This document shows positions 43,370 to 53,064 of a stretch of DNA of 64,000 nt, in pieces. The DNA is from Bradyrhizobium stylosanthis (GTDB taxonomy: Bacteria; Pseudomonadota; Alphaproteobacteria; Rhizobiales; Xanthobacteraceae): contig NZ_LVEM01000001.1 in the NCBI RefSeq assembly GCF_001641335.1, positions 1,834,580 to 1,898,579 of the forward strand. The letters run 5' to 3'. The position numbers and the translations under genes were made by a program. Within the stretch, counting starts at the first letter, position 1. Every line of letters starts with the position of its first letter. Below the pieces are notes generated by a model. The model was not told the origin of the DNA and ran no database searches. It saw only the letters and a list, made by a program, of their open reading frames with translations.

Positions 43370-44503
43370 TCACCATCGGTATTCGAAGCCGAGCGTGCCT
43401 TGGTGCGACGTCAGCTCGTTGCGGAACTTGCCGTCGTAGTTGACGTAGAGCCGCGCGGTGTTGGTCAGGCTGAGCGAGGCCGAGGCGCCGGCATCCATGC
43501 CGTAGCGGCTCTCGCCGATGCCGGGGACGATGATGCTCTGGGTCCCGAGACTGACCTGCACCGATCCAAGGTCCTGATAGAAATTGTCGACGAACTTGCC
43601 ATAGGCCGACAGGTCCAGGATCTTCTGGTCGAAGATGAAATAGCGCCCGATCTCGGCACCGACCATGACACGTGCGCGCGCGAGCGTCGTCGAGCCGACG
43701 TTGAGCGGATCGAGCCCACCGGCCTCCTGGAACGCGACGCTGGTGGCGCGCACATATTCGAGCGCGCCCTTGGGCACGACGCGCATCTGGTCCTTGGTCC
43801 AGTAATAGCTGATCTCGGTCAGCGCGCCGTCGACGGCGGCACGATAGCCGGCGGTCGCGAGGCCAAAGCCGGTATCGCGGCTGGAGTGGACCTTGCCGAA
43901 GCCATGAACCACCGCGAAGGCCCATGTCCACGGCCCCTTGTCGACCGAGCCGTTGAAGCCGAGCTGGGTCAGGTCGAGCGTGGCCGACTGCAGCGCCAGC
44001 GGCACGTCGATGTCGGTGTGGCTCTGATCGATCGAGAAACCGAGATTGACGCCGGGCGCAACCCGCGCGCCGAAACCGGCGACGCCGCCGAACGTCCTGC
44101 GCTTGTCGCCGACGAAGTCGCCCTGGGCGTCGGTGCGGACCGAGATGCCATAGCCCTCGAACCAGGTCCGGTAGCGAGGATCTTCGGTGGCGGCGGCCGC
44201 ACCACCGCCGCCGGGGTTGGTCCGGAACGACCGGTCGAAACCATTGGAGGCCTGGTTGCCGAGCCGCTCCAGGAATCCCGACCCGAAATTGAGCATGCTG
44301 TTGCCGGCCGACTGATTGAAGTTGGTCGAGGTGGGCATCGGGATAGGGGTCGGCGACGGCGTGGGCGTCGGGGTCGGAGTGGGCGTCGGGCTTTGAGCAA
44401 GGACGGGCGCAGCCGCAGCCATCGTCACGACCAGCGCAAGCGCGATGACTGCAAAAGTCCTCGCGACCGCAGCCCTCACCCGGACGCGGCCCAGCCCGAT
44501 CAT
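43370..44503 (-). CDS. Autotransporter-type beta-barrel protein with Thr-Pro linker and no passenger
   Basis: A protein of about 377 residues: a signal peptide (VARTFAVIALALVVTMAAAAPVLA, cut before QSPTP), a Pro-rich linker of alternating TP (about 10 units), then an approximately 300-residue region that forms a 12-strand autotransporter-like barrel (TWFEGYGISVRTDAQGDF; GVAGFGARVAPGVNLGFSIDQS; SLSLTNTARLYVNYDGKF) and ends in TLGFEYRW with a terminal aromatic. Normal autotransporters have an N-terminal passenger; here it is missing, as in barrels reduced to porin or adhesin roles. ATG 44503 is preferred because it gives a normal signal peptide; the frame is open about 150 bases further. Confidence 0.8.
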   Translation of the reverse strand: MIGLGRVRVRAAVARTFAVIALALVVTMAAAAPVLAQSPTPTPTPTPTPSPTPIPMPTSTNFNQSAGNSMLNFGSGFLERLGNQASNGFDRSFRTNPGGGGAAAATEDPRYRTWFEGYGISVRTDAQGDFVGDKRRTFGGVAGFGARVAPGVNLGFSIDQSHTDIDVPLALQSATLDLTQLGFNGSVDKGPWTWAFAVVHGFGKVHSSRDTGFGLATAGYRAAVDGALTEISYYWTKDQMRVVPKGALEYVRATSVAFQEAGGLDPLNVGSTTLARARVMVGAEIGRYFIFDQKILDLSAYGKFVDNFYQDLGSVQVSLGTQSIIVPGIGESRYGMDAGASASLSLTNTARLYVNYDGKFRNELTSHQGTLGFEYRW

Positions 44504-44911
44504 CTGCCGTGTCCCGAAGGGCTGCGAGGCGCAGCGCATGACGACCAATCCCGAAGCAAATCGCGGCCCGCAAAAATGCAACATGGGCGGCTCGCGCATG
44601 CGGCGATTTGTGCCGAACTGCCACGGAGGGTCAACCGGTTGGCACGCCATCACCGAGGCTATTGCCTCGATTGTGGTTCCTCGGCCACAGGTCGCAAATA
44701 GCAGACGATGGCACCCGCCCCGGTCTTGAAATTCGCGCGCTGCTTGCTAACGCGCGATTTTCGTGTTGCAATATCCGACACAATCGGAATTGGCCGCTCG
44801 ACTGTGCGTTTCGCGACGATGAGACTCGAACAGACTTCCGGAAGCCCGTTTGTGGCGTGGCACGCGAAAAAGCGGCCGCGTCTTTTTTCTGTCTAGTGGA
44901 GGAGACTGAGG
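44504..44911. promoter_or_regulatory. 408-bp stretch with the csp promoter and leader
   Basis: No gene is seen. A TTGAAA (44726-44731), 16-base spacer, TAACGC (44748-44753) pair is a candidate promoter for the cold-shock gene, giving a leader of about 150 bases, as usual for csp transcripts. GCGGCCGC at 44871-44878 and a strong GGAGGAG ribosome site lie near the start. Confidence 0.45.
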
Positions 44912-45118
44912 ATGCCACAAAAGGGCACCGTCAAATGGTTCAACCCGACCAAGGGCTATGGGTTCATCAAGCCGAACGGCGGCGACAAGGACGTGTTCGT
45001 CCATATCTCGGCCGTCGAGCGCGCCGGACTCTCGACCCTCAACGAAAATCAGGTGGTTGAATACGACCTCGTGGAGAACCGCGGCAAGTCGTCCGCGGAG
45101 AACCTCAAGGTCTCCTGA
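44912..45118 (+). CDS. Cold-shock domain protein
   Basis: A 68-residue CspA-family RNA/ssDNA-binding protein. The RNP1 motif KGYGFIKP (residues about 15-22) and RNP2 motif DVFVHISAV (about 29-37) are intact, as are the flanking strands GTVKWFNPTKGYGF and QVVEYDLVENRGKSSAENLKV. The length and absence of any extra domain make it a simple csp paralogue that melts mRNA structure at low temperature or in stationary phase. GGAGGAG lies 10-16 bases before the ATG, and a long leader fits post-transcriptional cold control. A very strong terminator follows. Confidence 0.96.
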   Translation: MPQKGTVKWFNPTKGYGFIKPNGGDKDVFVHISAVERAGLSTLNENQVVEYDLVENRGKSSAENLKVS

Positions 45119-45154
45119 TTTTCTCTCAACGACACGCGAGAGATCATGACGTTG

Positions 45155-45177
45155 CCCCCGGCTCTGCCGGGGGATTT
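45155..45177 (+). terminator. Rho-independent terminator after csp
   Basis: CCCCCGGC (45155-45162), loop TCT, GCCGGGGG (45166-45173), then A and TTTT. An 8-bp all-GC stem directly after the gene is a textbook terminator; it also faces purN. Confidence 0.9.
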
Positions 45178-45206
45178 TGTTTGGGGAGACGAAACGTTTC
45201 GGCGCT

Positions 45207-45875
45207 TCAGCTCACGACAGGCGCAACCAGAAAATTCTCCGACGCTGCGCTCCCCGCCGTCCTGCACACATCGCCCTCGATGCGGATCTTGCCGGTGGCC
45301 AGCAGCCGCAACGCTTCGGGATAGATGCGGTGCTCGACTTCGAGAATGCGCTCCGACAGCGTGTCCGCGGTGTCGTGGTCGCCGACGGGAACCGCGCCCT
45401 GCATCACGATCGGGCCGGCATCGGTCTCGGGGATCACGAAGTGCACCGTCGCGCCGGACAATTTCACGCCGGCGCGCAGGGCCTGGCCGTGCGGGTCAAG
45501 GCCCGGGAACGAAGGCAACAGCGAGGGATGGATGTTGAGCATCCGCCCGTACCAGGCCATCGTGAACTCGGCCGTGAACAGGCGCATGAAGCCGCCGAGA
45601 CAAATCAGCTCGATGCCGTGCTGGTCGAGGGCTGCCTGCAGCACCTTCTCGAAGCCGGCACGATCCTTGCCGAACGGCTTGCTCTCGATCACCAGCGTGT
45701 TGACGCCGCTCGCCCTGGCCCGTTCGAGCCCGAGCGCGTCGGCCTTGTTCGAGATGACGAGCGAGATCTCCGCCGGGAAATCCGCGGCAGCGGCGGCCTT
45801 GATCAGCGCGGCCATGTTGGAGCCGCGGCCGGAGATCAGGATGGCGACACGGCGCTTCATCACAGCGCCAGTCAT
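45207..45875 (-). CDS. purN: Phosphoribosylglycinamide formyltransferase
   Basis: A folate-dependent transformylase that converts GAR to FGAR in purine biosynthesis (third step). The 222-residue length is typical. Motifs: VAILISGRGSNMAALI (phosphate loop), ICLGGFMRLF, and RMLNIHPSLLPSFPGLDPHGQAL with the catalytic NIHPSLLPxFxG block; GATVHFVIPETDAGPIV carries the catalytic Asp. The ATG at 45875 overlaps the purM stop (TGATG), and an in-frame GTG lies 3 bases earlier, so purM and purN are co-translated. A C-terminal extension ends in ENFLVAPVVS. Confidence 0.95.
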   Translation of the reverse strand: MTGAVMKRRVAILISGRGSNMAALIKAAAAADFPAEISLVISNKADALGLERARASGVNTLVIESKPFGKDRAGFEKVLQAALDQHGIELICLGGFMRLFTAEFTMAWYGRMLNIHPSLLPSFPGLDPHGQALRAGVKLSGATVHFVIPETDAGPIVMQGAVPVGDHDTADTLSERILEVEHRIYPEALRLLATGKIRIEGDVCRTAGSAASENFLVAPVVS

Positions 45876-46948
45876 CACAATGCCATGTCGAGATGGCCGT
45901 TGTAGACGACGCGATGCTCGCCCTCGGCCGGAATCACGGTGCCGAGCTGCGCCACGGTCTCGCCGGCGTCGGTGAAGACCCGGACGACCTCGTCGACCTT
46001 GTCAGGCTCGACGATCGCGATCATGCCGATGCCGCAGTTGAAGGTCCTGAGCATCTCGAGCTCGGCGATGCCGGCCTGCGCCGCCAGCCATTTGAACACC
46101 GGCAGCACCGGCAGGCGCGCCAGATCGATGCCGACGCCCAGATCCTTCGGCAGCACGCGCGGGATGTTGTCGGTGAAGCCGCCGCCGGTGATGTGGGCGA
46201 GCCCCTTCACCGCCCCTGTCTCGCGGATCGCGCGCAGGCAGGATTTGACATAGAGCTTCGTCGGCGTCAGCAGCGCGCCGCCGAGCGTCATGACCGGCGC
46301 GAACGGCGCAGGTGCCTCGAAGCCGAGGCCGGACTGTTCCACGATCTTGCGCACCAGCGAGAAGCCGTTGGAGTGCACTCCCGACGAGGCCAGGCCAATC
46401 ACGGCATCGCCCGCGGCGATGTCCTTGCGCGGCAACAGCGTGCCGCGCTCGGCGGCACCGACGGCAAAGCCGCCGAGATCGTAATCGCCATCCTTGTAGA
46501 GGCCGGGCATCTCGGCGGTCTCGCCGCCGATCAGCGCGCAGCCGGACTCGCGGCAGCCCTCGGCAACGCCGGCGACGATCGAGGCCGTGGCCTCCGGATC
46601 GAGCTTGCCGCAGGCGAAATAGTCCAGGAAGAACAGCGGCTCGGCGCCCTGCACCACGAGGTCGTTGACGCTCATGGCGACGAGGTCGATGCCGATCCCG
46701 CCATGCAGGCCGGTCTCGATCGCGATCTTCACTTTGGTTCCGACGCCGTCGGTGGCGGCAACCAGGACAGGGTCCTTGAATCCGGCCGCCTTGAGGTCGA
46801 ACAGGCCGCCGAAACCGCCGATTTCGGCATCGGCGCCCGGCCGCGCGGTGGCGCGCACCATCGGCTTGATCAGGTCGACCAGGCGGTTGCCCGCGTCGAT
46901 ATCGACGCCTGAATCGGCGTAGGTAAGGCCGTTTTTGCGGTCGGTCAT
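45875..46948 (-). CDS. purM: Phosphoribosylformylglycinamidine cyclo-ligase
   Basis: AIR synthetase, the fifth step of purine biosynthesis, closing FGAM to AIR with ATP. Of 357 residues, the family blocks are [90 protein letters not shown] and [19 protein letters not shown], all intact. The ATG at 46948 gives the usual start; the frame is open about 54 bases upstream. It is the first gene of the purM-purN pair and is divergent from the phosphatidyltransferase gene, about 155 bp apart. Confidence 0.96.
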   Translation of the reverse strand: MTDRKNGLTYADSGVDIDAGNRLVDLIKPMVRATARPGADAEIGGFGGLFDLKAAGFKDPVLVAATDGVGTKVKIAIETGLHGGIGIDLVAMSVNDLVVQGAEPLFFLDYFACGKLDPEATASIVAGVAEGCRESGCALIGGETAEMPGLYKDGDYDLGGFAVGAAERGTLLPRKDIAAGDAVIGLASSGVHSNGFSLVRKIVEQSGLGFEAPAPFAPVMTLGGALLTPTKLYVKSCLRAIRETGAVKGLAHITGGGFTDNIPRVLPKDLGVGIDLARLPVLPVFKWLAAQAGIAELEMLRTFNCGIGMIAIVEPDKVDEVVRVFTDAGETVAQLGTVIPAEGEHRVVYNGHLDMAL

Positions 46949-47103
46949 GCCGGATTTCCAGTGGGTTTGCGGCTGGTTACGTCGAATTCCGGGGATGCGC
47001 AATGGCTCGCATGGCGCTCCCGGCCGTACTATGTAGATATCAACCGGTTCAGCCTCCCAGGGGGCCGGATTCGAGGTCAGACCGGGTGCCGGGAAGCGCT
47101 TTC

Positions 47104-47646
47104 GTGAGTATTCCGAACATCATCACGCTGGGCCGCATCATGCTGGTCCCGATCATCGTCTGGGCCATCGTGTCGAGCCAAATGGAGGTGGCATTTGCCG
47201 TCTTCCTGATCGCGGGCATCAGCGACGCCGTCGACGGCTTCCTGGCCAAGCGCTTCAACATGCGCAGCGAGCTCGGCGCCCTCCTGGATCCGCTCGCCGA
47301 CAAGGCGCTTCTGGTCTCGATCTACCTGGCGCTCGGCATCTGGGGCGACATCCCGCGCTGGGTCGTGATCCTGGTGGTGTCGCGGGACATCATGATCGTC
47401 ACGGCCGTGATCGTGTCCTGGCTGTTCGACAAGCCGGTCGAGATGAAGCCGTCGAAAGTATCCAAGCTAAACACAGCCGCCCAGGTCGCCTACGCCGCCC
47501 TGGTGCTGGCGTCTCTTGCCTTCGGCTTCAAGCCCGCGCCCTATGATATTATCCTGATGGGCTTCGTCACGGTCTTCACGCTCTCCTCCGTGTCGCTCTA
47601 CCTCGTCGAGTGGCTGCGGCACATGAGCACCATCGAGGCCAAATGA
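47104..47646 (+). CDS. CDP-alcohol phosphatidyltransferase family protein
   Basis: A 180-residue integral membrane enzyme that transfers a phosphatidyl group from CDP-diacylglycerol to an alcohol, as do PgsA and related enzymes. The signature D-x2-D-G-x2-A-R-x8-G-x3-D-x3-D appears as [27 protein letters not shown], with the four Asp intact and Lys in the AR position. Several membrane helices surround it ([68 protein letters not shown]). GTG 47104 is preferred as start because [15 protein letters not shown] is the normal N terminus. It lies directly upstream of hdaA, a frequent arrangement in Rhizobiales. PgsA or another alcohol specificity cannot be told apart by eye. Confidence 0.85.
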   Translation: MSIPNIITLGRIMLVPIIVWAIVSSQMEVAFAVFLIAGISDAVDGFLAKRFNMRSELGALLDPLADKALLVSIYLALGIWGDIPRWVVILVVSRDIMIVTAVIVSWLFDKPVEMKPSKVSKLNTAAQVAYAALVLASLAFGFKPAPYDIILMGFVTVFTLSSVSLYLVEWLRHMSTIEAK

Positions 47647-47737
47647 GAGGCGACGCGGCCCCGCAAAAGGCCAACTCCCGCTCGATACGTCCGATCTCTT
47701 CAAACGAGCCGGCCCGCCGGCATGGAGCACAGCAAGC

Positions 47738-48415
47738 GTGGCAGGCCGCGTTCATCCCCGACAATTGGCGTTCGCGCTTCCGCATGCGGAGAGCCTCAGC
47801 CGGGACAATTTCCTTGAAGGCCCCGCCAACGCGGCCGGTCTCGGCCTGATCGAAGGCTGGCCGGAATGGCCGAACCGGATCATGTGGCTGGCCGGCCCCG
47901 AAGGCAGCGGCAAGAGCCATCTCGCCGCGATCTGGGCCGAGATATCGGGCGCCCGCTCGACCACGGCCAATGCGCTGACCGCCGCCGGCGTGCCCGGCGC
48001 ACTCGCAACCGGCGCTCTGGTGGTCGAGGACCTCAAGGCCGGGGATTTCGACGAGCGCGCCCTCTTCCACCTGATGAACCTCGCCCGCGAGGACGGCGCC
48101 TACATCCTGTTCACCGGCCGCGAGGTCCCGGCCTCGCTCGAGATCGACCTCCGCGACCTGCGCTCGCGCCTGCGCGCCGTGCCTGTGGTGACGCTGCTGC
48201 CGCCGGACGACCAGCTGTTCCGCGGCCTGATCGTCAAATTCTGCGCCGACCGTCAGCTTGCGGTGGACGAGAGCGTGGTCGGCTACCTCGCCACCCGCCT
48301 GGAACGGTCCTCGGCCGCCGCGCGGCAGGCCGTGGAGCGGCTCGACAGCGAAGCCCTGCGGCTCGGCCGCCCCGTCACGAGGGCGCTGGCCGCCGAGTTG
48401 CTGCGGGACGCCTGA
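47738..48415 (+). CDS. hdaA: DnaA-related regulatory inactivator (HdaA/Hda family)
   Basis: A 225-residue truncated DnaA AAA+ domain that with the beta clamp promotes ATP hydrolysis by DnaA and so limits replication initiation. The start reads GTG AGRVHPRQLAFALPHAES; the RQLAFALPH segment holds the Q-L-x-L-P-like clamp-binding motif. Walker A is LAGPEGSGKSHLAAIW, Walker B is ALVVEDLKAGD; then come the sensor regions (ILFTGREVPA; DLRSRLRAVPVVTLLPPDD). No DNA-binding domain IV is present, as expected. It follows the phosphatidyltransferase gene by 91 bp and precedes ppk, matching the order in other Bradyrhizobium. Confidence 0.88.
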   Translation: MAGRVHPRQLAFALPHAESLSRDNFLEGPANAAGLGLIEGWPEWPNRIMWLAGPEGSGKSHLAAIWAEISGARSTTANALTAAGVPGALATGALVVEDLKAGDFDERALFHLMNLAREDGAYILFTGREVPASLEIDLRDLRSRLRAVPVVTLLPPDDQLFRGLIVKFCADRQLAVDESVVGYLATRLERSSAAARQAVERLDSEALRLGRPVTRALAAELLRDA

Positions 48416-48472
48416 CCCCCGTCCGCGCCGATCCAGCAACGCCGCTTGACGCCGCACGGCGGCGGAACATCA

Positions 48473-48490
48473 ATGTCATCGAAACGTCAT
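48473..48490 (+). promoter_or_regulatory. Candidate Pho box before ppk
   Basis: ATGTCAT (48473-48479), spacer CGAA, ACGTCAT (48484-48490). The halves match the PhoB heptamer CTGTCAT at 6 and 5 of 7 positions with the right 11-bp period. CGCTCTAAC follows at once (48491-48499), the same string as downstream of the 31749 box. Confidence 0.45.
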
Positions 48491-48548
48491 CGCTCTAACA
48501 CATGCTCCCGCCGATTTTGCGCGTAAGCCGCAAAAGGGGGTGAACTGG

Positions 48549-50756
48549 ATGGATCGACTTCTCATGGACTCCGCGCAAGCTGTTGAAATCAAAGACAAAG
48601 CCCCGGAGACCGAGGTGCTGCCGGCGATCGCATCGAGCCCGGAGCGATTCATCAACCGCGAGCTCTCCTGGCTGCATTTCAACCGCCGTGTCCTGGAGGA
48701 ATCGGTCAATCCCAGCCATCCCGTGCTGGAGCGGGTCCGATTCCTGTCGATTTCGGCAAACAACCTCGACGAATTCTTCATGGTCCGCGTCGCCGGCATC
48801 AAGGCCCAGGTGCGCGAGGGCATTGCCGAGCGCGCCCCCGATGGCCTGACGCCGTCCGAGCAGCTGGCACTGATCAACCGCACCGTCTCCCAGCTCGCCT
48901 CCGACCAGCAGGCGATCTGGCGCGACCTGCGCGGCACGCTGGCCGACGTCGGCATCGTGCTGGTGGACGGCAAGGACGTCACCAAGGCCGAGCGGACCTG
49001 GATCGAGGAATACTTCCTCAACAACGTGTTCCCGCTGCTGACGCCGCTTGCGATCGACCCGGCGCACCCCTTCCCGTTCATCCCGAGCCTCGGCTTCACC
49101 ATCGCGCTCCAGCTGACGCGCGCCGCCGACGGCAAGCAGATGAACGCGCTGATCCGCATGCCCGGCAAGATCGACCGCTTCATCCGGTTGCCGTCCGAGG
49201 GCAAGGTGGTGCGCCTGATCACGCTGGAGCAGGCGACCGGCCTGTTCATCAATCGCCTGTTCCCCGGTTATAACCTCCATGGCCAGGGCGCCTTCCGCAT
49301 TATCCGCGACTCCGAGCTCGAAATTGAGGAAGAGGCCGAAGACCTCGTCCGCCTGTTCGAGACCGCGCTGAAGCGCCGCCGCCGCGGATCGGTGATCCGC
49401 CTCGAGATCGACGCCAAGATGCCGGAGGAGCTGCGCAGCTTCGTGCAGCACGCGCTGTCGGCTGCCGACGACGAAGTGTTCCTCGTCGACGGCGTGCTCG
49501 CCATGAACGAGCTCTCGCAGCTCACCCGGCTGGATCGTCCCGATCTCGAATTCACCCCCTACGTGCCGCGCCATCCCGAGCGCGTGCGCGAGCATGGCGG
49601 CGACATCTTCGCCGCGATCCGGCAGAAGGACCTCGTCGTCCACCACCCCTACGAATCCTTCGACGTCGTCGTGCAGTTCCTGCAGCAGGCCGCACGCGAC
49701 CCTGATGTCGTCGCGATCAAGCAGACGCTGTACCGCACCTCCAACAACTCGCCGATCGTGCGCACGCTGGCGGAGGCCGCGGAAGCCGGCAAATCCGTCA
49801 CCGCGCTCATCGAGTTGAAGGCGCGCTTCGACGAAGAGGCCAACATCCGCTGGGCCCGCGACCTCGAACGCGCCGGCGTGCAGGTCGTCTACGGCTTCCT
49901 CGAGTTGAAGACGCACGCCAAGCTGTCGATGGTGGTGCGCCGCGAGGGCGGCAACCTCACCACCTACGTCCACACCGGCACCGGCAACTATCACCCGGTC
50001 ACCGCGCGTATTTACACGGACCTCTCCTACTTCACCTCGGACCCGACCATCGGCCGCGACGCGGCGCGCGTGTTCAACTTCATCACGGGCTACGCGGCGC
50101 CGAGCGATCTGGAGAAGATGGCGGTGTCGCCGCTGACCCTGCGCAAGCGCATCATCGAGCACATCCAGGGCGAGACCGCGCATGCGCGGCACGGCCGTCC
50201 CGGCGCAGTCTGGATGAAGATGAACGCGCTGGTCGACCCCGACATCATCGATGCGCTGTACGAGGCCTCGCAGGCCGGCGTGCAGGTCGAGCTCGTGGTG
50301 CGCGGTATCTGCTGCCTCCGTCCGGGCATCCCCGGCCTCTCCGAGAACATCCGCGTCAAGTCGATCATCGGCCGTTTCCTGGAACACGGCCGAATCTACT
50401 GCTTCGGCATGGGCCAGGGCCTGCCGAGCGCGAAAGCGGCTGTGTATATCTCCTCGGCCGACATGATGCCCCGCAACCTCGACCGCCGCGTCGAGGTACT
50501 CTGCCCGCTGCAAAATCCCACGGTGCATCAGCAGGTTCTCGAGCAGATCATGGTCGCGAACCTCAAGGACAATGAGCAGAGCTGGCAATTGTTGCCGGAC
50601 GGGTCCTCAACGCGTATGAAGGCCGCGAAGGGCGAGGAGCCTTTCAACGTCCACAACTACTTCATGACAAATCCGAGTCTGTCTGGCCGTGGAAAGTCGC
50701 TCAAGGAATCCTCGCCGCGTCGTCTCACGCGCCGGAATGAACGTCACCAGTCCTGA
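48549..50756 (+). CDS. ppk1: Polyphosphate kinase 1
   Basis: The enzyme that makes polyphosphate from ATP, a membrane-associated homotetramer. The gene codes for about 735 residues with the four PPK domains: [19 protein letters not shown] at the N terminus, the head domain, and two phospholipase D-like catalytic domains. The autophosphorylated His is in [18 protein letters not shown], with the second His in [32 protein letters not shown] and [14 protein letters not shown] follow. ATG 48549 is selected as GGGGGTG lies 7 bases upstream; GTG 48540 is an alternative. ppx starts 15 bp after the stop. A Pho-box-like repeat upstream suggests phosphate-starvation control, as shown for ppk in Sinorhizobium. 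Confidence 0.95.
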   Translation: MDRLLMDSAQAVEIKDKAPETEVLPAIASSPERFINRELSWLHFNRRVLEESVNPSHPVLERVRFLSISANNLDEFFMVRVAGIKAQVREGIAERAPDGLTPSEQLALINRTVSQLASDQQAIWRDLRGTLADVGIVLVDGKDVTKAERTWIEEYFLNNVFPLLTPLAIDPAHPFPFIPSLGFTIALQLTRAADGKQMNALIRMPGKIDRFIRLPSEGKVVRLITLEQATGLFINRLFPGYNLHGQGAFRIIRDSELEIEEEAEDLVRLFETALKRRRRGSVIRLEIDAKMPEELRSFVQHALSAADDEVFLVDGVLAMNELSQLTRLDRPDLEFTPYVPRHPERVREHGGDIFAAIRQKDLVVHHPYESFDVVVQFLQQAARDPDVVAIKQTLYRTSNNSPIVRTLAEAAEAGKSVTALIELKARFDEEANIRWARDLERAGVQVVYGFLELKTHAKLSMVVRREGGNLTTYVHTGTGNYHPVTARIYTDLSYFTSDPTIGRDAARVFNFITGYAAPSDLEKMAVSPLTLRKRIIEHIQGETAHARHGRPGAVWMKMNALVDPDIIDALYEASQAGVQVELVVRGICCLRPGIPGLSENIRVKSIIGRFLEHGRIYCFGMGQGLPSAKAAVYISSADMMPRNLDRRVEVLCPLQNPTVHQQVLEQIMVANLKDNEQSWQLLPDGSSTRMKAAKGEEPFNVHNYFMTNPSLSGRGKSLKESSPRRLTRRNERHQS

Positions 50757-50771
50757 TCAGGGATCTGCGAC

Positions 50772-52274
50772 GTGACGCGGCCGCGCAAGCGCGGCGCCAG
50801 CGTCGCGGTCATCGACATCGGTTCCAACTCGGTTCGTCTCGTCGTTTACGAAGGGCTGGCGCGGAGCCTCATTCCGATCTTCAACGAGAAGACGCTGTGC
50901 GGCCTCGGGCGCGAGGTGCAGAGCACGGGCCTGCTCGCGCCCGATGCCGTCGACAAGGCGCTGACCTCGCTCAAGCGTTTTCGCGCGCTGTGCCGCGTCA
51001 TGCAGGTCGGTCGTGTGTTCGCGATCGCGACCGCGGCCTGCCGCGACGCCTCCAACGGCCCCGACTTCATCGCCAGGGCCGAGCGCATCTGCGCGGTCAA
51101 GATCGAGATCCTGTCGGGCCCGCGCGAGGCACGGCTGTCGGCGCTCGGCGTGATCTCCGGCATCCATCATCCCGACGGCATCGTCGGCGACCTCGGCGGC
51201 GGATCGCTGGAGCTGATCGACGTGCGCCGGAACAGCGTGCGCAGCGGCGTGACGCTGCCGCTCGGCGGCCTCGCGCTGCAGGACCTCGCGCATAAATCGC
51301 TCAAGCGCGCCGACCGCATCGTGCGCGAGGAGATCGACGAGGTCGAGCTGCTCGCCGCCGGCCGCGGCCGCACCTTCTACGCCGTCGGCGGCACCTGGCG
51401 CGCGCTCGCGCGCATCCACATCATCCAGAGCGGCTACCCGCTCCAGGTCATGCACGGCTATTCGATTTCCGCGGCCGAGGCGCTCGACTTCTCACGTCGG
51501 TTGCGACGCCTCGCTGCCGCCGACATGCTCGCCGACATCGAGATCGTCGCCGATGCCCGCCGCCCGCTCCTCACCTATGCGGCGCTGGTGCTCGAGCACA
51601 TCATCCGCGTCGCCAAGCCGAAGACCATCGTGTTCTCGACCTTCGGCGTGCGCGAGGGCCTGCTGCACGAGAAGCTGCCGGAATCCGAGCGCAACAAGGA
51701 CGGCCTGATCTGCGCCGCCGAAGAGCTCAACCAGCTGCTGTCACGTTCGGCCAAGCACGCCCGCGAGCTGATCGCCTGGACCGACCGCCTGGTGCGCGTG
51801 GTGAAGCTGCGCGAGACCGAGGAGGATCGCCGCCTGCGCCATGCCGCCTGCCTGCTCTCCGACATCGGCTGGCGCGTGCATCCCGATCATCGCGGCGAGC
51901 AGACGCTGAGCCTCGTCGTCAACGGCAATTTCGGTGCGATCACCCACACCGAGCGCGCCTTCGTCGGCCTGTCCGTATTCTATCGCTATGCGGGCCTCAG
52001 CGAGGAAAACCAGCCGCCGGTCACCATGCAGGAGCTGCTGACGCCGGCGCAGCTCGAGCGCGCCCGCCTGCTTGGCGCTGCGTTCCGTGTCGCTCATCTG
52101 ATCTCGGCGGCGCGGCCGGGCGTCCTGCCCGCCACGCATTTCCGCAGCCAGGGCCGCAAATTGATGCTGGTGTTCGAGCACCGGCTCGTCGATCTCGTCG
52201 CCGACCGCGTCGGCAGCCGCTTCAAGCAGCTCGCCCGCCTCGTCGGCCGCGCCGGCTCGATCGTCCGGCGCTAA
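50772..52274 (+). CDS. ppx: Exopolyphosphatase (Ppx/GppA family)
   Basis: A 500-residue exopolyphosphatase that releases phosphate from polyphosphate ends (the family also hydrolyses pppGpp). The actin-like ATPase fold is clear: phosphate-1 VAVIDIGSNSVRLVVYEG, the catalytic Glu region EILSGPREARLSALGV, phosphate-2 GIVGDLGGGSLELIDV and the late FYAVGGTWRALARIH. The C-terminal part (about residues 310-500) is the HD-like domain of long Ppx proteins, with DIGWRVHPDHRGEQTL. The gene begins at GTG 50772, 15 bp after ppk1, so opposite polyphosphate reactions are encoded in one operon. No strong ribosome site is visible, so translation may depend on ppk. Confidence 0.94.
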   Translation: MTRPRKRGASVAVIDIGSNSVRLVVYEGLARSLIPIFNEKTLCGLGREVQSTGLLAPDAVDKALTSLKRFRALCRVMQVGRVFAIATAACRDASNGPDFIARAERICAVKIEILSGPREARLSALGVISGIHHPDGIVGDLGGGSLELIDVRRNSVRSGVTLPLGGLALQDLAHKSLKRADRIVREEIDEVELLAAGRGRTFYAVGGTWRALARIHIIQSGYPLQVMHGYSISAAEALDFSRRLRRLAAADMLADIEIVADARRPLLTYAALVLEHIIRVAKPKTIVFSTFGVREGLLHEKLPESERNKDGLICAAEELNQLLSRSAKHARELIAWTDRLVRVVKLRETEEDRRLRHAACLLSDIGWRVHPDHRGEQTLSLVVNGNFGAITHTERAFVGLSVFYRYAGLSEENQPPVTMQELLTPAQLERARLLGAAFRVAHLISAARPGVLPATHFRSQGRKLMLVFEHRLVDLVADRVGSRFKQLARLVGRAGSIVRR

Positions 52275-52416
52275 AGCCCATCCGCAAAACGGCGCCGCGA
52301 TTTTCCCGCGCGGATCGCTTGCGTAGTGATCGCGCTTGAACAGCAAACTGAAGTGCGCTGACGTTTGAACCGATCGCGCCGCGACAGTTGCGAGCACGAG
52401 GCATTTGCATCGACAT

Positions 52417-52890
52417 CTACTTTGCGACGAACCGGCTGCCATTCCAGCGCAACGTTCGGCTGCTGCCATGGCCATCGAGCAGCTCGACGAAAGCCTGATT
52501 GTTGGCGGACGACAATCGAATGTCATGGGCGCGCACGGCGAGCACGCGGCGGTATCGACCGCCCGTCGCGATATACACTTCGTGCGGACATCCCGCGGAA
52601 TCGCAATGAACGGCCCCGCTGCGGCATTGAAACTCGTCGAAGTGAAGGGCCACGAACTCCGCGCCCGGCACGGTCAGATAGAGCGCAAAATACCGAGCGG
52701 CCGCAATGGAGCCTCCGCACGCGGCGCTCCATTTCTGCACGTCTGCACGGATTTCGGCCGGGAGCATGTCAATGCGCGCCCGGCTCCAAGGATGCTGCGC
52801 CGTTCCGCTATAGGAAAGCGCTGGCTGCAAGAGAACGAGCGAGGCCATCACACCGCCTAGCAGCGTGCATGTGAGTTTGCTCAATTTCAC
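52417..52890 (-). CDS. Hypothetical secreted protein, 157 aa
   Basis: A signal peptide (MKLSKLTCTLLGGVMASLVLLQPALS, cut near SYS) precedes a mature part of about 130 residues with four cysteines (AACGGS, FQCRSGAVHCDSAGCPHEV). The segment DMLPAEIRADVQKWSAACGG resembles small periplasmic domains of unknown function, followed by strands VYIATGGRYRRVLAVRAHDIRLS. The GTG at 52890 with AGGAG 8 bases upstream is the likely start. It is divergent from the efflux adaptor gene, with about 175 bp between, and convergent with ppx. I do not recognise the family; a disulfide-stabilised secreted protein is all that can be said. Confidence 0.75.
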   Translation of the reverse strand: MKLSKLTCTLLGGVMASLVLLQPALSYSGTAQHPWSRARIDMLPAEIRADVQKWSAACGGSIAAARYFALYLTVPGAEFVALHFDEFQCRSGAVHCDSAGCPHEVYIATGGRYRRVLAVRAHDIRLSSANNQAFVELLDGHGSSRTLRWNGSRFVAK

Positions 52891-53064
52891 GACCCTGCTC
52901 CTGCATATTCCACGACCGCCGGAGGCCATCGCGCCCGGCAGTCACCTCCGACGGCCGAACAAAAATATGCTCCGCAAGCGAGGCGCACTTGATGCACATC
53001 AACCCACCGGCGTCGCGCCGGGGTATTTGAAGCATCGAAAGCGGCGCTTCGGACGACTTCCGCC

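Noticed and set aside
48495..50588. A long open frame antisense to ppk1 (and similar long ones antisense to the RND pump, malic enzyme, kynU and the M20 gene)
   Set aside because: High GC with G/C-rich third positions opens antisense frames; these translate to Arg/His/Asp-rich strings without domain motifs, while the opposite strand encodes clear conserved proteins.
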